Source: Mycobacterium sp. AT1 (GTDB lineage: Bacteria > Actinomycetota > Actinomycetes > Mycobacteriales > Mycobacteriaceae). Taken from it: a DNA stretch of 47,764 nt. Both the position numbers and the translations under genes were made by a program. The first letter of the stretch is position 1; every line of letters starts with the position of its first letter. This document shows positions 30,730-38,249 of this stretch, in pieces. The notes under the pieces were generated by a model. It was given only the letters and a program-made list of their open reading frames with translations, was not told the origin of the DNA and did not search any database. The stretch is taken from positions 1-47,764 of the forward strand of contig NZ_MVOC01000041.1 of NCBI RefSeq assembly GCF_002043095.1. Reading direction: 5' to 3'.

Positions 30730-32564
30730 TAATTCTCGGGTGTGTCCGGCTCGATGACCGGGGTCGTCGGCGTGTCCGGCGGTGGCGCCACCGTGGTCGT
30801 CGGCGGGGCTGGGGGTTTCGTCGTCGTCGTGACCGGAGGCTGGGTCGTCGTCGTGACCGGAGGCGGCGTCGTGGTGGTGGTCGTCGTCGGCGGGGTCGTC
30901 GTCGTGGTCGTCGTCGTGGTGGTCGTGGTGGTGGTCGTCGTCGTGGTGGTGGTGGTGGTCGTGGGCGACGTCGTGGTCGTGGTGGTCGTCGGCGACGTGG
31001 TCGCCGTGGTGGTCGTTGGTGAGTTCGAGACCGTCGAGGTGTCGCTCGGCGCGGAGCTCTCCTGAGTCGACGTCCGGGTGGAAAGGCTGGTGGTCACCAC
31101 CCCGTTGGCGCCCGTCGACGAGATGGTGACGACCTCGGTGACGGTGCCGCTGTCGGACGAGCTGCCGGTCAACTGCACCGCGGCGAACCCACCGACGGCA
31201 AGCAGGGCTGCAGCTGCGGCGGCGCCGAACAGGACGGGCGGCCGCTTGTACCAAGCCAACGGCTCGGAATCCGGGAGGTCGTCCTCTTCTTCGTGCGCGA
31301 AGGCCATCTCGGGCCTGGCCCCGGTCGAGGAGTAGTCCGAGCTGTACTCGTCCCCGGCGTAGGGCATCGGCTCACCGGTTAGCGCGTCGTCGTCCTGCGA
31401 CCATGCCAAGGATCCGGAGTCGCCGGCGTTCGGTGGGCCGGGGAGCGGCGTTCCCGCTGCCCACCCCATCGTCGGCGCAAGGCCCGTCGGGGCGTCGGCG
31501 GCAGGCGCCATGCCCGTCGGTGCCATGCCCGTCTGCGCGTCGTCGAATCCGAGGGCACCGACGACCGCGGCACCCGCGGCGGTCGACAGCATCGGCAGCG
31601 GCGCCGTGACGACCGGCGCGCGGAACTGCTCGGAGAGCCGCTGGGTAACCAGTGGAATGGCGGCGCCACCGCCGACCGTCGCGATCGCCGAGATGCTCGC
31701 CAGCGGAATTCGGTAGCGCTGCAACGTCTCCGAGATGGTCGACAGCAGCCCCGCAAGCGGTGCGTCGACGAGTCCCTCGAGTTCGGGCCGCGTGACGCGG
31801 ACGTCCGACTTGTAGCCGGGGACCTCCGCCTGAATCACGGTGGCGGTGTCGGCGGACAACCGTTCCTTGGCGCTTCGGCACTCGTCGCGAAGGCGGCTGA
31901 GCGACCCGACCGCGGCGGTGCTGGCGGGATCGGCGGAGTTGGCCTCCGCGATGCCCGTGACGACGTGGTTGAGCAGCGCCTGGTCGACGAGGTCGCCGGA
32001 GAAGTCCTGGTACCTGACCGTGCCGCCGATGACGGCCAGCCCGGCACCCGCGTCGGCCAGCGTGATGCTCGTTCCGCTGCCGCCGAAGTCGCACAGCACC
32101 ACGACCCCGTCGGACGGAAGCCCCGGCGCGGCCCGCAGGCCTGCGAGCGCGGCGACGGAGTCCGGGACGAGCGTGGGCGGCACCCCGCCGGGGGACAGCC
32201 CGGGCTTGTTGCGAAGTGCGCTGCGCAGGGCACCGACGACCCCGGGACCCCAGTGCGACGGCACGGCGATCGTGACCGGTTCGCCGCCGCCGACCCCGCG
32301 GGCGATCGCGTCGAGCGCTTCGACCAGGACGATCTCGCCGCGGTGGGAGGAGCCGTCCGCCGCCACCAGCGGCACCGGGTCGCCGACCCGCTCGACGAAC
32401 CCGGTGAGGACCAGTCCCGGCTGATTGGGGCCGGGGAACACCCCGACCTCGGGGGCACGGTCGTCGAACACCACGAGCACCGACCGCCGTGTGACGGGAG
32501 CGGACCCGACGCGGGCCGCCACCAGGTTGGTGGTGCCGACGGACAGTCCGAGTGGTTGTGTCAT
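30729..32564 (-). CDS. Hsp70-like membrane protein with Thr/Pro-rich outer tail (Rv0312-like)
   Basis: The 611-residue product opens with an Hsp70/actin-type phosphate-1 loop (GLSVGTTNLVAARVG, 6-20), a phosphate-2 segment CDFGGSGTSITL (158-169), and an adenosine segment TVGGGAAIPLVTQRL (297-311), i.e. a nucleotide-binding domain without the substrate-binding domain. After an acidic linker a single helix (VLFGAAAAAALLAVGGFAAVQL, about 444-465) crosses the membrane. The outside is Ser/Thr-rich, ending in a run of some 24 Thr and Pro/Thr repeats, a likely O-mannosylation target. It resembles the P/T-rich Rv0312. It is the first gene of the operon with the Rv0339c-like regulator. SD-like GAGGA lies upstream of the ATG. 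Confidence 0.8.
   Translation of the reverse strand: MTQPLGLSVGTTNLVAARVGSAPVTRRSVLVVFDDRAPEVGVFPGPNQPGLVLTGFVERVGDPVPLVAADGSSHRGEIVLVEALDAIARGVGGGEPVTIAVPSHWGPGVVGALRSALRNKPGLSPGGVPPTLVPDSVAALAGLRAAPGLPSDGVVVLCDFGGSGTSITLADAGAGLAVIGGTVRYQDFSGDLVDQALLNHVVTGIAEANSADPASTAAVGSLSRLRDECRSAKERLSADTATVIQAEVPGYKSDVRVTRPELEGLVDAPLAGLLSTISETLQRYRIPLASISAIATVGGGAAIPLVTQRLSEQFRAPVVTAPLPMLSTAAGAAVVGALGFDDAQTGMAPTGMAPAADAPTGLAPTMGWAAGTPLPGPPNAGDSGSLAWSQDDDALTGEPMPYAGDEYSSDYSSTGARPEMAFAHEEEDDLPDSEPLAWYKRPPVLFGAAAAAALLAVGGFAAVQLTGSSSDSGTVTEVVTISSTGANGVVTTSLSTRTSTQESSAPSDTSTVSNSPTTTTATTSPTTTTTTTSPTTTTTTTTTTTTTTTTTTTTTTTPPTTTTTTTPPPVTTTTQPPVTTTTKPPAPPTTTVAPPPDTPTTPVIEPDTPEN
30885..31025 (-). repeat. threonine-codon low-complexity tract
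   Basis: The minus strand is almost entirely ACC and ACG codons here, encoding the poly-Thr part of the Hsp70-like protein's outer tail, interrupted by SP and PP pairs. The triplet nature makes in-frame expansion or contraction by slippage plausible. It produces a spurious poly-Val reading frame on the other strand. Confidence 0.85.
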
Positions 32565-32657
32565 GTCCCGTTTTCCTCGTGAAGACGCGCATCCCAGGGG
32601 GATCGGAGAAGATCAGCACTCACCATAGCGGCGCACCACCCGGCGGTGGGTTACATC
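32565..32657 (-). promoter_or_regulatory. probable promoter of the Hsp70-like/regulator operon
   Basis: Upstream of the leftward ATG at 32564 the minus strand has a GAGGA-type ribosome site, an ATCCCCCTGGGAT element (32591-32603) and a TATGGT hexamer (32622-32627) that fits the mycobacterial -10 pattern TANNNT. No matched -35 was identified. Confidence 0.4.
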
Positions 32658-32696
32658 CCCCTAACGATTGGGAACCCCTAATGCGTCGGCCCCTAA
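32658..32696 (+). promoter_or_regulatory. three CCCCTAA elements upstream of the Rv0340-like gene
   Basis: CCCCTAA occurs at 32658-32664, 32675-32681 and 32690-32696; the last two extend to CCCCTAATGC. The outer copies start 32 bp apart and the last ends 54 bp before the TAACAT hexamer at 32751. The iniB promoter has the same geometry, so this is a candidate binding array for the Rv0339c-like activator. Confidence 0.65.
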
Positions 32697-32727
32697 TGCC
32701 CACCGGGCGCGGGTGGTCTCAGCACCG

Positions 32728-32756
32728 ATTCCCGCGGCCCCCGGCGCCGATAACAT
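32728..32756 (+). promoter_or_regulatory. predicted promoter of the Rv0340-like gene
   Basis: TAACAT (32751-32756) fits the mycobacterial -10 consensus TANNNT; ATTCCC (32728-32733) lies 17 bp upstream in the -35 position. The hexamer is 75 bp before the GTG start, preceded by the CCCCTAA array. Confidence 0.5.
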
Positions 32757-32831
32757 TCGAGCTGAACCATGGCCGCCGCACCTTCGCGGCGCCTGAGCAC
32801 GGTCCCGCGAGCAGAGCAGAGGAGGTACGTC

Positions 32832-33374
32832 GTGGCGAACTCACTCCTCGACTTCGTGATGTCGTTGGTGCGCGATCCGGACGCTGCAGCCCAGTACGCG
32901 GCCAACCCCGCCCAGACCATTGCCGACGCCAACCTGACCGACGTCACCCACGTGGACGTCGACAATCTGATCCCCGTCGTCGCGGAGTCGATGTCGACCG
33001 TCGTGCCGTCGGGGGGCGTCCCCGCCAGCGCCGATACCTTGCTGGACTCGGCCCACAACGTGTGGGCAAGCGGTGCGGCCACCGCGGCCTTCGACGCCTT
33101 CGACGCCCACCTCCCGATCCAGGGGAGCGACGTCGTCGCAGATCACGTCCCCATGGTCGCCAACGTCATCGAACTGCCGGAGGATTCGACACCGACCATC
33201 GTCGACCACGGTTTCGACGAGCTGAGCGTACCGACGGTCGACGCGCCCGTCGTCGACGACCTTCCGGTGGACGACGCAGCCGGCTCGCCGGATCTCGGCC
33301 AGCACGACGTCTCCGACCTCCTCGACGGTCATCTGGACCATCCGCACGATCCGGGTTTCGACATCTTCACGTGA
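32832..33374 (+). CDS. IniB N-terminal-domain protein (Rv0340-like)
   Basis: The 180-residue product starts ANSLLDFVMSLVRDPDAAAQ and continues AANPAQTIADANLTDV, the same kind of short helical domain that opens IniB (LLDYILDLFRSPAVAANYI). The rest is acidic, Asp/Val/Pro-rich and probably disordered (residues 85-180), ending GFDIFT. Length and place just upstream of iniB match Rv0340. GAGGAGG lies a few bases before the GTG at 32832, which decides the start. It is probably induced together with iniBAC, since both promoters share CCCCTAA arrays. Biochemical role unknown. Confidence 0.8.
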   Translation: MANSLLDFVMSLVRDPDAAAQYAANPAQTIADANLTDVTHVDVDNLIPVVAESMSTVVPSGGVPASADTLLDSAHNVWASGAATAAFDAFDAHLPIQGSDVVADHVPMVANVIELPEDSTPTIVDHGFDELSVPTVDAPVVDDLPVDDAAGSPDLGQHDVSDLLDGHLDHPHDPGFDIFT

Positions 33375-33481
33375 CCCGACGGCACCAGCCCCACCCGATT
33401 CGCGACAGCGCGGCCAGCAATGGCCGCGCTGTCGTCGTCTTTGGGCCTGACCAGCCGCTCGCGGCCGAGCCCCAGGGGAAT

Positions 33482-33521
33482 CCCCTAATCCCCTAACGGA
33501 CACCCCCGGATCGCCCCGTAA
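33482..33521 (+). promoter_or_regulatory. CCCC(G)TAA elements upstream of iniB
   Basis: CCCCTAA occurs at 33482-33488 and 33490-33496, and CCCCGTAA at 33514-33521. The outer copies start 32 bp apart and the last ends 54 bp before TAACGT at 33576, exactly as in the Rv0340-like promoter. The first is also part of AGGGG-AAT-CCCCT (33474-33486). Confidence 0.65.
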
Positions 33522-33552
33522 CGGCCCCCGGGAGCAAGGGGTTGCGTCCCCG

Positions 33553-33581
33553 TTTCCGGGGTTCCGACGGCCCCATAACGT
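33553..33581 (+). promoter_or_regulatory. predicted iniB promoter
   Basis: TAACGT (33576-33581) fits the TANNNT -10 pattern, with TTTCCG (33553-33558) 17 bp upstream. It is 63 bp before the iniB ATG. The hexamer overlaps another CCCC-ATAAC sequence (33571-33579) resembling the upstream elements. Confidence 0.5.
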
Positions 33582-33644
33582 AGTGAACAGATCGCCGGAG
33601 GCACGGCGACACGACCTAGACACCCACGATCGGAAGGCACTCCC

Positions 33645-34691
33645 ATGACGAACCTCCTCGACTACATCCTCGACCTGTTCCGCAGCCCGGCAGTCGCCGC
33701 CAACTACATCTCCGATCCCGAGGGCGCGCTGCGCTCCGTCGGCCTGCAGAACGTCAGCGCCTCCCAGTTCGCCGCCGTCGCCGCGTCCGCGGCGCCCGCC
33801 GGTGTGCTGCTCGGCGGCGGCGACCCGGTCTACGGTCTGCAGAGCGCGGTGGCCAGCTACCACAACATCCCCACCGCGTTCTCCCCGCAGACGGCCTTCG
33901 CGCCGCAGACGGACTTCGCCAGCAACAACGACACGCAGCTCGCCAGCAACAACGACACCTCGTTGCTCAGCCCCGACCAGCACGCGGGCTCCAACGCTCA
34001 GCAGGGCGCCTTCAACCTCGGCTTCGGCGACATCACCCTTGGCAACAAGACGTCCGCCACCGACGGCGCCGTCGTCAACACCGGCACCGCCGGCGACATC
34101 GACACCACCAGCGTCAAGGGCAACGGCAACGTCGTCGGCGAAGGCAACAGCGCCAACACCGGCTACATCGACGGCGGCAGCCACTCGCCGATCATCATCG
34201 GCGAGGGCAACGACACGAAGGTCACCGACACCTCGCAGCACTCCGGCGGCGACATCATCACCGGCAACGAGGGCACCGTCATCAAGGACAACGACATGTC
34301 CGGCGGCCACGGTGGCAGCGCCGGCGCCAGCGGTGGGTCCAGCGGTGGCGGCCTGCTCGGCATCGGAATCGGCAACGGGGGCAACGAGGCCAACGCAGGC
34401 AACGGCGGTGGCGGCGGGTCGATCATCGTCAACGACACGTCCTCGCACTCCACCAGCTCGACCGTGGGCGGCAACCAGACCACCGCCGGTGGCGACCTGG
34501 GCAGCGGCAACCACACCGACAGCTCGGTCAACACCCACGTCTCGACCGAGACCGAGACCCACTCGAACGTCGACAACACCGTCGACGACCACAGCTTCAC
34601 CAGCAACGTGGCCTCGGGCAACTCGACGGACCTCGCGTCGCACAACGACACGGATCTGGCGTCGCACAACGATTCGCACCTCGGCTTCTAG
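33645..34691 (+). CDS. iniB: isoniazid-inducible glycine/asparagine-rich protein IniB
   Basis: The 348-residue product has a short helical N-domain (LLDYILDLFRSPAVAANYIS, shared with the Rv0340-like protein). A long Gly/Asn/Asp/Thr-rich region of imperfect repeats follows: NNDTQLASNNDTSLL, GNGNVVGEGNSANTG, GGHGGSAGASGGSSGGGLLG, and at the end STDLASHNDTDLASHND. No signal peptide or membrane helix is present. Position directly before iniA and iniC identifies it. The operon is known to be induced by cell-wall inhibitors. GGAAGG lies about 8 bases before the ATG. A strong hairpin separates it from iniA. Confidence 0.92.
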   Translation: MTNLLDYILDLFRSPAVAANYISDPEGALRSVGLQNVSASQFAAVAASAAPAGVLLGGGDPVYGLQSAVASYHNIPTAFSPQTAFAPQTDFASNNDTQLASNNDTSLLSPDQHAGSNAQQGAFNLGFGDITLGNKTSATDGAVVNTGTAGDIDTTSVKGNGNVVGEGNSANTGYIDGGSHSPIIIGEGNDTKVTDTSQHSGGDIITGNEGTVIKDNDMSGGHGGSAGASGGSSGGGLLGIGIGNGGNEANAGNGGGGGSIIVNDTSSHSTSSTVGGNQTTAGGDLGSGNHTDSSVNTHVSTETETHSNVDNTVDDHSFTSNVASGNSTDLASHNDTDLASHNDSHLGF

Positions 34692-34703
34692 CCGATCACC
34701 ACG

Positions 34704-34737
34704 ACTGGCGGGGACTCCCTTGGGGGTCCCCGCCAGT
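34704..34737 (+). terminator. 12-bp perfect hairpin between iniB and iniA
   Basis: ACTGGCGGGGAC (34704-34715), a 10-base loop and GTCCCCGCCAGT (34726-34737) form a very stable stem, 12 bp after the iniB stop and 37 bp before iniA. There is no U-tract. It may act as a partial terminator or RNA stabiliser, raising IniB relative to IniA and IniC. Confidence 0.65.
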
Positions 34738-34774
34738 TCCACGCCTACCGTTGACCGCGGCGGAAGAGGATGAG

Positions 34775-36616
34775 ATGACCCAACCGAACGACCCTCGCAA
34801 AGTGAAGGTCATCGTCGAGTTGATCGACCACAGCACCAAGATCGCCGAGGCATATGAGCGCGGCGACCTCGTCGAGCGACTCGCCAGGGCCAAGGAGCGG
34901 ATCAGCGACCCCCAGGTCAGGGTGGTCATCGCGGGACAGCTCAAGCAGGGCAAGAGTCAACTGCTGAATTCGCTGCTCAACGTTCCCGTCGCGCGCGTCG
35001 GCGACGACGAGACCACCACGCTGGCGACCGTCGTCTCCTACGGCGACCAGGCGTCGGCCCGGTTGATCGTCTCGCGCGGCGAGGGTGCCGAGCCGGAGGA
35101 GGTCGAGATCCCGATGGCCGACGTCCGCAACGACCTGCGCCGCGCGCCGCAGGCCGGGGGCCGCGAGGTGCTGCGCGTCGAGGTGACCGCGCCAAGCCCG
35201 CTGCTGAAGAACGGGCTGGCGTTCGTCGACACCCCGGGGGTGGGTGGGCACGGTCAGCCGCACCTGTCGGCGACGCTGGGTCTTCTGCCCGACGCCGACG
35301 CGGTGCTGATGGTGAGCGACACCAGCCAGGAATTCACCGAGCCCGAGATGACATTCATTCGCCAAGCCGTCGAAATCTGCCCAGTCGCAACGATTCTCGC
35401 CACCAAGACCGACCTCTACCCGCACTGGCGCGAAATCGTCGCGGCCAACGTCGGCCACCTGCAGCGGGCTGGCGTGGCGGTCCCGGTGACCCCGGTGTCC
35501 TCGGTCCTGCGCAGCCACGCCATCCAGATGAACGACAAGGAACTCAACGAGGAGTCGAACTTCCCTGCGATCGTCAAGTTCCTCAGCGAGAAGGTCCTCG
35601 GCCGGGAGAACGACCGCATCCGCGACCAGGTGCTCGCCGAGGTTCGTTCCGCGGCAGAACACCTGACGATGACCGTCGAGACGGAGCTGTCGTCGATCAA
35701 CGACCCCGAGGCCCGCGACGCCCTCAACGCCGACCTCGAGCGGCGCAAGCAGGAGGCGCAGGATGCGTTGCAGCACACCGCGTTGTGGCAGCAGGTGCTC
35801 AACGACGGCATCAACGACCTGACCGCGGACGTCGACCACGATCTGCGGGCCCGGTTCCGCGCCATCACCCAGCACACCGAGCATCTGGTCGACGGGTGCG
35901 ACCCCACTCAGCACTGGGCCGAGATCGGCGCCGAGCTGGAGGACGCCGTCGCCACCGCCGTCGGCGACAACTTCGTCTGGGCCTATCAGCGGGCCGAAGC
36001 ACTTGCGCAAGAGGTGGGCAGGACCTTCATGGAGGCCGGGTTGGACGCGGTCAAGATGCCGCAGATCAACGCCCGCGACATGGGCGCCGGGCTCGGTGAG
36101 ATGAAGTCGCTCAGCCGACTGGAGGCAAAGCCAATTGGCAAGGGGCACAAGGTCGTCACTGGCATGCGTGGTTCCTACGGCGGTGTCCTGATGTTCGGCA
36201 TGCTCACCTCGTTCGCCGGCCTCGGGATGTTCAACCCGCTCTCGCTCGGCGCGGGCCTGGTGCTGGGCCGCAAGGCGTACAAGGAGGACATGGAGAACCG
36301 CATGCTCCGCGTGCGCAACGAGGCCAAGACCAACGTCCGCCGCTTCGTCGACGACGTGTCGTTCATCGTCAGCAAGGAGTCCCGCGACCGTCTCAAGGGC
36401 GTGCAGCGCCAGCTCCGCGACCACTACCGCGACATCGCCAACCAGACCACCCGATCGCTGAACGAGTCCCTCCAGGCGTCGCTCACCGCGGCCAAGATGG
36501 AGATGGACGAGCGCGACACCAGGGTGCGCGAACTGGAGCGTCGGCTCAACATCCTGCGCCAGGTCACCGAGCACGCCGTGAACCTCTCGCCACGGCCGGA
36601 AAGCGTCGCTGGGTAA
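34775..36616 (+). CDS. iniA: dynamin-like GTPase IniA
   Basis: The 613-residue bacterial dynamin-like protein has P-loop GQLKQGKS (54-61), switch regions around TTTLATVVS, G3 DTPG (152-155) and G4 TKTD (210-213). Long helical neck/trunk segments follow (280-460 and 500-600), with a hydrophobic tip YGGVLMFGMLTSFAGLGMFN and following residues (about 468-498) suited to membrane insertion. IniA is known to act on membranes during envelope stress and to confer tolerance to isoniazid and ethambutol. The ATG at 34775 is preferred over a TTG 24 bp upstream because AGAGGA precedes it. iniC follows after 35 bp. Confidence 0.95.
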   Translation: MTQPNDPRKVKVIVELIDHSTKIAEAYERGDLVERLARAKERISDPQVRVVIAGQLKQGKSQLLNSLLNVPVARVGDDETTTLATVVSYGDQASARLIVSRGEGAEPEEVEIPMADVRNDLRRAPQAGGREVLRVEVTAPSPLLKNGLAFVDTPGVGGHGQPHLSATLGLLPDADAVLMVSDTSQEFTEPEMTFIRQAVEICPVATILATKTDLYPHWREIVAANVGHLQRAGVAVPVTPVSSVLRSHAIQMNDKELNEESNFPAIVKFLSEKVLGRENDRIRDQVLAEVRSAAEHLTMTVETELSSINDPEARDALNADLERRKQEAQDALQHTALWQQVLNDGINDLTADVDHDLRARFRAITQHTEHLVDGCDPTQHWAEIGAELEDAVATAVGDNFVWAYQRAEALAQEVGRTFMEAGLDAVKMPQINARDMGAGLGEMKSLSRLEAKPIGKGHKVVTGMRGSYGGVLMFGMLTSFAGLGMFNPLSLGAGLVLGRKAYKEDMENRMLRVRNEAKTNVRRFVDDVSFIVSKESRDRLKGVQRQLRDHYRDIANQTTRSLNESLQASLTAAKMEMDERDTRVRELERRLNILRQVTEHAVNLSPRPESVAG

Positions 36617-36651
36617 CTTCGCAGCGGCGGTCACTAAGCTGGGCAACCGAC

Positions 36652-38157
36652 ATGAGCACCAGCGATCGAGTGCGCGCGATCCTTGGCGGCACCATGCAGG
36701 CCTACCGCAGCGACCCGGCCTACCGTGAGCGCCCCGACGTGCACAACGAACTGGACTGGATCGGCAGGCGGCTCAACCAGCCCATCCGCGTCGCGCTCGC
36801 CGGCACGCTGAAGGCGGGTAAGTCGACGCTGGTCAACGCCCTGGTCGGCGAGGACATCGCCCCGACCGACGCGACCGAGGCCACCCGCATCGTCACCTGG
36901 TTCCGCAACGGCGCCACCCCGAAGGTCACCGCCAACCACCGCGGCGGCCGACGGTCGAACGTGCCCATCGCCCGCGACCCAGGGGATCGGGGGCTGACGT
37001 TCGACTTCGCCAGCCTCGACCCCGACGACGTCGTCGACCTCGACGTCGAATGGCCAGCCGCCGAACTGGTCGACACCACCATCATCGACACGCCCGGCAC
37101 GTCGTCGCTGTCACGCGACGTCTCCGAGCGCACGCTGCGCCTGCTGGTCCCGGAGGACGGCGTCCCCCGCGTCGACGCCGTCGTCTTCCTGCTGCGCACG
37201 CTCAACGCGACGGACATCGGCCTGCTCAAGCAGATTGGCACCCTCGTCGGAGGCTCGTCGGGTGCGCTCGGCGTGATCGGCGTCGCGTCGCGGGCCGACG
37301 AGATCGGAGCCGGTCGGATCGACGCCATGCTGTCGGCCAAGGACGTCGCCACCCGGTTCACCGCGGAGATGGACAAGACGGGCATCTGCCAGGCCGTCGT
37401 CCCCGTGTCGGGGCTGCTCGCGCTGACCGCGCGGACGTTGCGGCAGAGCGAGTTCGTCGCGCTGGAGAAGCTCGCCGGGGTCGACGCCGGCGAGCTGGCC
37501 AAGTCGATGCTGTCGGTGGACCGCTTCGTCCGCGAGGACCAGGAGGGAAGCCAGGCCCTGCCTGTTGACGCCGCCACCCGCGCAGCCCTGCTGGAGCGGT
37601 TCGGGATGTTCGGCATCCGGATCTCGATCGCGGTGCTGCGCGCGGGTATCTCCGATTCGGTGGCGCTGGCCGACGAGCTCCTCGAGCGCAGCGGGTTGAT
37701 TGCCCTACGCGACGTCATCGACCAGCAGTTCGCGCAGCGGTCGGATCTCCTGAAGGCGCACACGGCGCTGCTGTCCCTGCGCCGGGTGGTCGAGGACAAC
37801 CCGATCTACGCCACCCCGTACATCCTCGCCGACATCGAACCGTTGCTCGCCGACACCCACGCGTTCGAAGAGCTGCGCCTGCTGAGTCAATTGCGCTCGC
37901 GCTCAACGACGTTGAACGACGACGAAATGGCGTCGCTGCGGCGAATCATCGGCGGCTCGGGAACCGACGCCGCCAGCCGCCTCGGCCTGCAACCCGACGC
38001 GCCCTACGACGGCCCGCGGGCGGCGTTCTCCGCGGCGCAGCGGTGGCGCCGGCGCGCCGATCACCCGCTCAACGACCCGTTCACCACCAGGGCGTGCCGC
38101 GCGGCTGTCCGCAGCGCCGAGGCAATGGTGGCCGACTTCGCCGCCCAGGGCCGCTGA
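36652..38157 (+). CDS. iniC: dynamin-like GTPase IniC
   Basis: The 501-residue product is the second dynamin-like GTPase of the operon. P-loop AGTLKAGKST (50-59), switch I Thr residues in PTDATEATRIV, G3 IDTPGTSS (145-152) and a G4-like ASRADE are present. The C-terminal helical region is shorter than in IniA, and no obvious hydrophobic paddle is seen, so it may work as a partner of IniA rather than alone. It is the last gene of the iniBAC operon and converges on a membrane-protein gene. Confidence 0.94.
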   Translation: MSTSDRVRAILGGTMQAYRSDPAYRERPDVHNELDWIGRRLNQPIRVALAGTLKAGKSTLVNALVGEDIAPTDATEATRIVTWFRNGATPKVTANHRGGRRSNVPIARDPGDRGLTFDFASLDPDDVVDLDVEWPAAELVDTTIIDTPGTSSLSRDVSERTLRLLVPEDGVPRVDAVVFLLRTLNATDIGLLKQIGTLVGGSSGALGVIGVASRADEIGAGRIDAMLSAKDVATRFTAEMDKTGICQAVVPVSGLLALTARTLRQSEFVALEKLAGVDAGELAKSMLSVDRFVREDQEGSQALPVDAATRAALLERFGMFGIRISIAVLRAGISDSVALADELLERSGLIALRDVIDQQFAQRSDLLKAHTALLSLRRVVEDNPIYATPYILADIEPLLADTHAFEELRLLSQLRSRSTTLNDDEMASLRRIIGGSGTDAASRLGLQPDAPYDGPRAAFSAAQRWRRRADHPLNDPFTTRACRAAVRSAEAMVADFAAQGR

Positions 38158-38160
38158 CTG

Positions 38161-38219
38161 CGCCCGAGACGCGCCGACCGCACGGTTGCTTACGGGGTTA
38201 CTCGGGGCGAACTCGGGCG
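38161..38219. terminator. 8-bp inverted repeat between converging genes
   Basis: CGCCCGAG (38161-38168) and CTCGGGCG (38212-38219) are perfectly complementary across a 43-base loop, starting 4 bp after the iniC stop and ending 31 bp before the stop of the converging gene. The position suits a shared terminator, but the long loop makes this uncertain. Confidence 0.35.
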
Positions 38220-38249
38220 ATGCGTACGACAAGCGTGCACTCGGCGAGG

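Noticed and set aside
30742..31065. Plus-strand frame encoding a poly-valine protein
   Set aside because: It is the complement of the threonine codon tract in the Hsp70-like gene and has no plausible structure.
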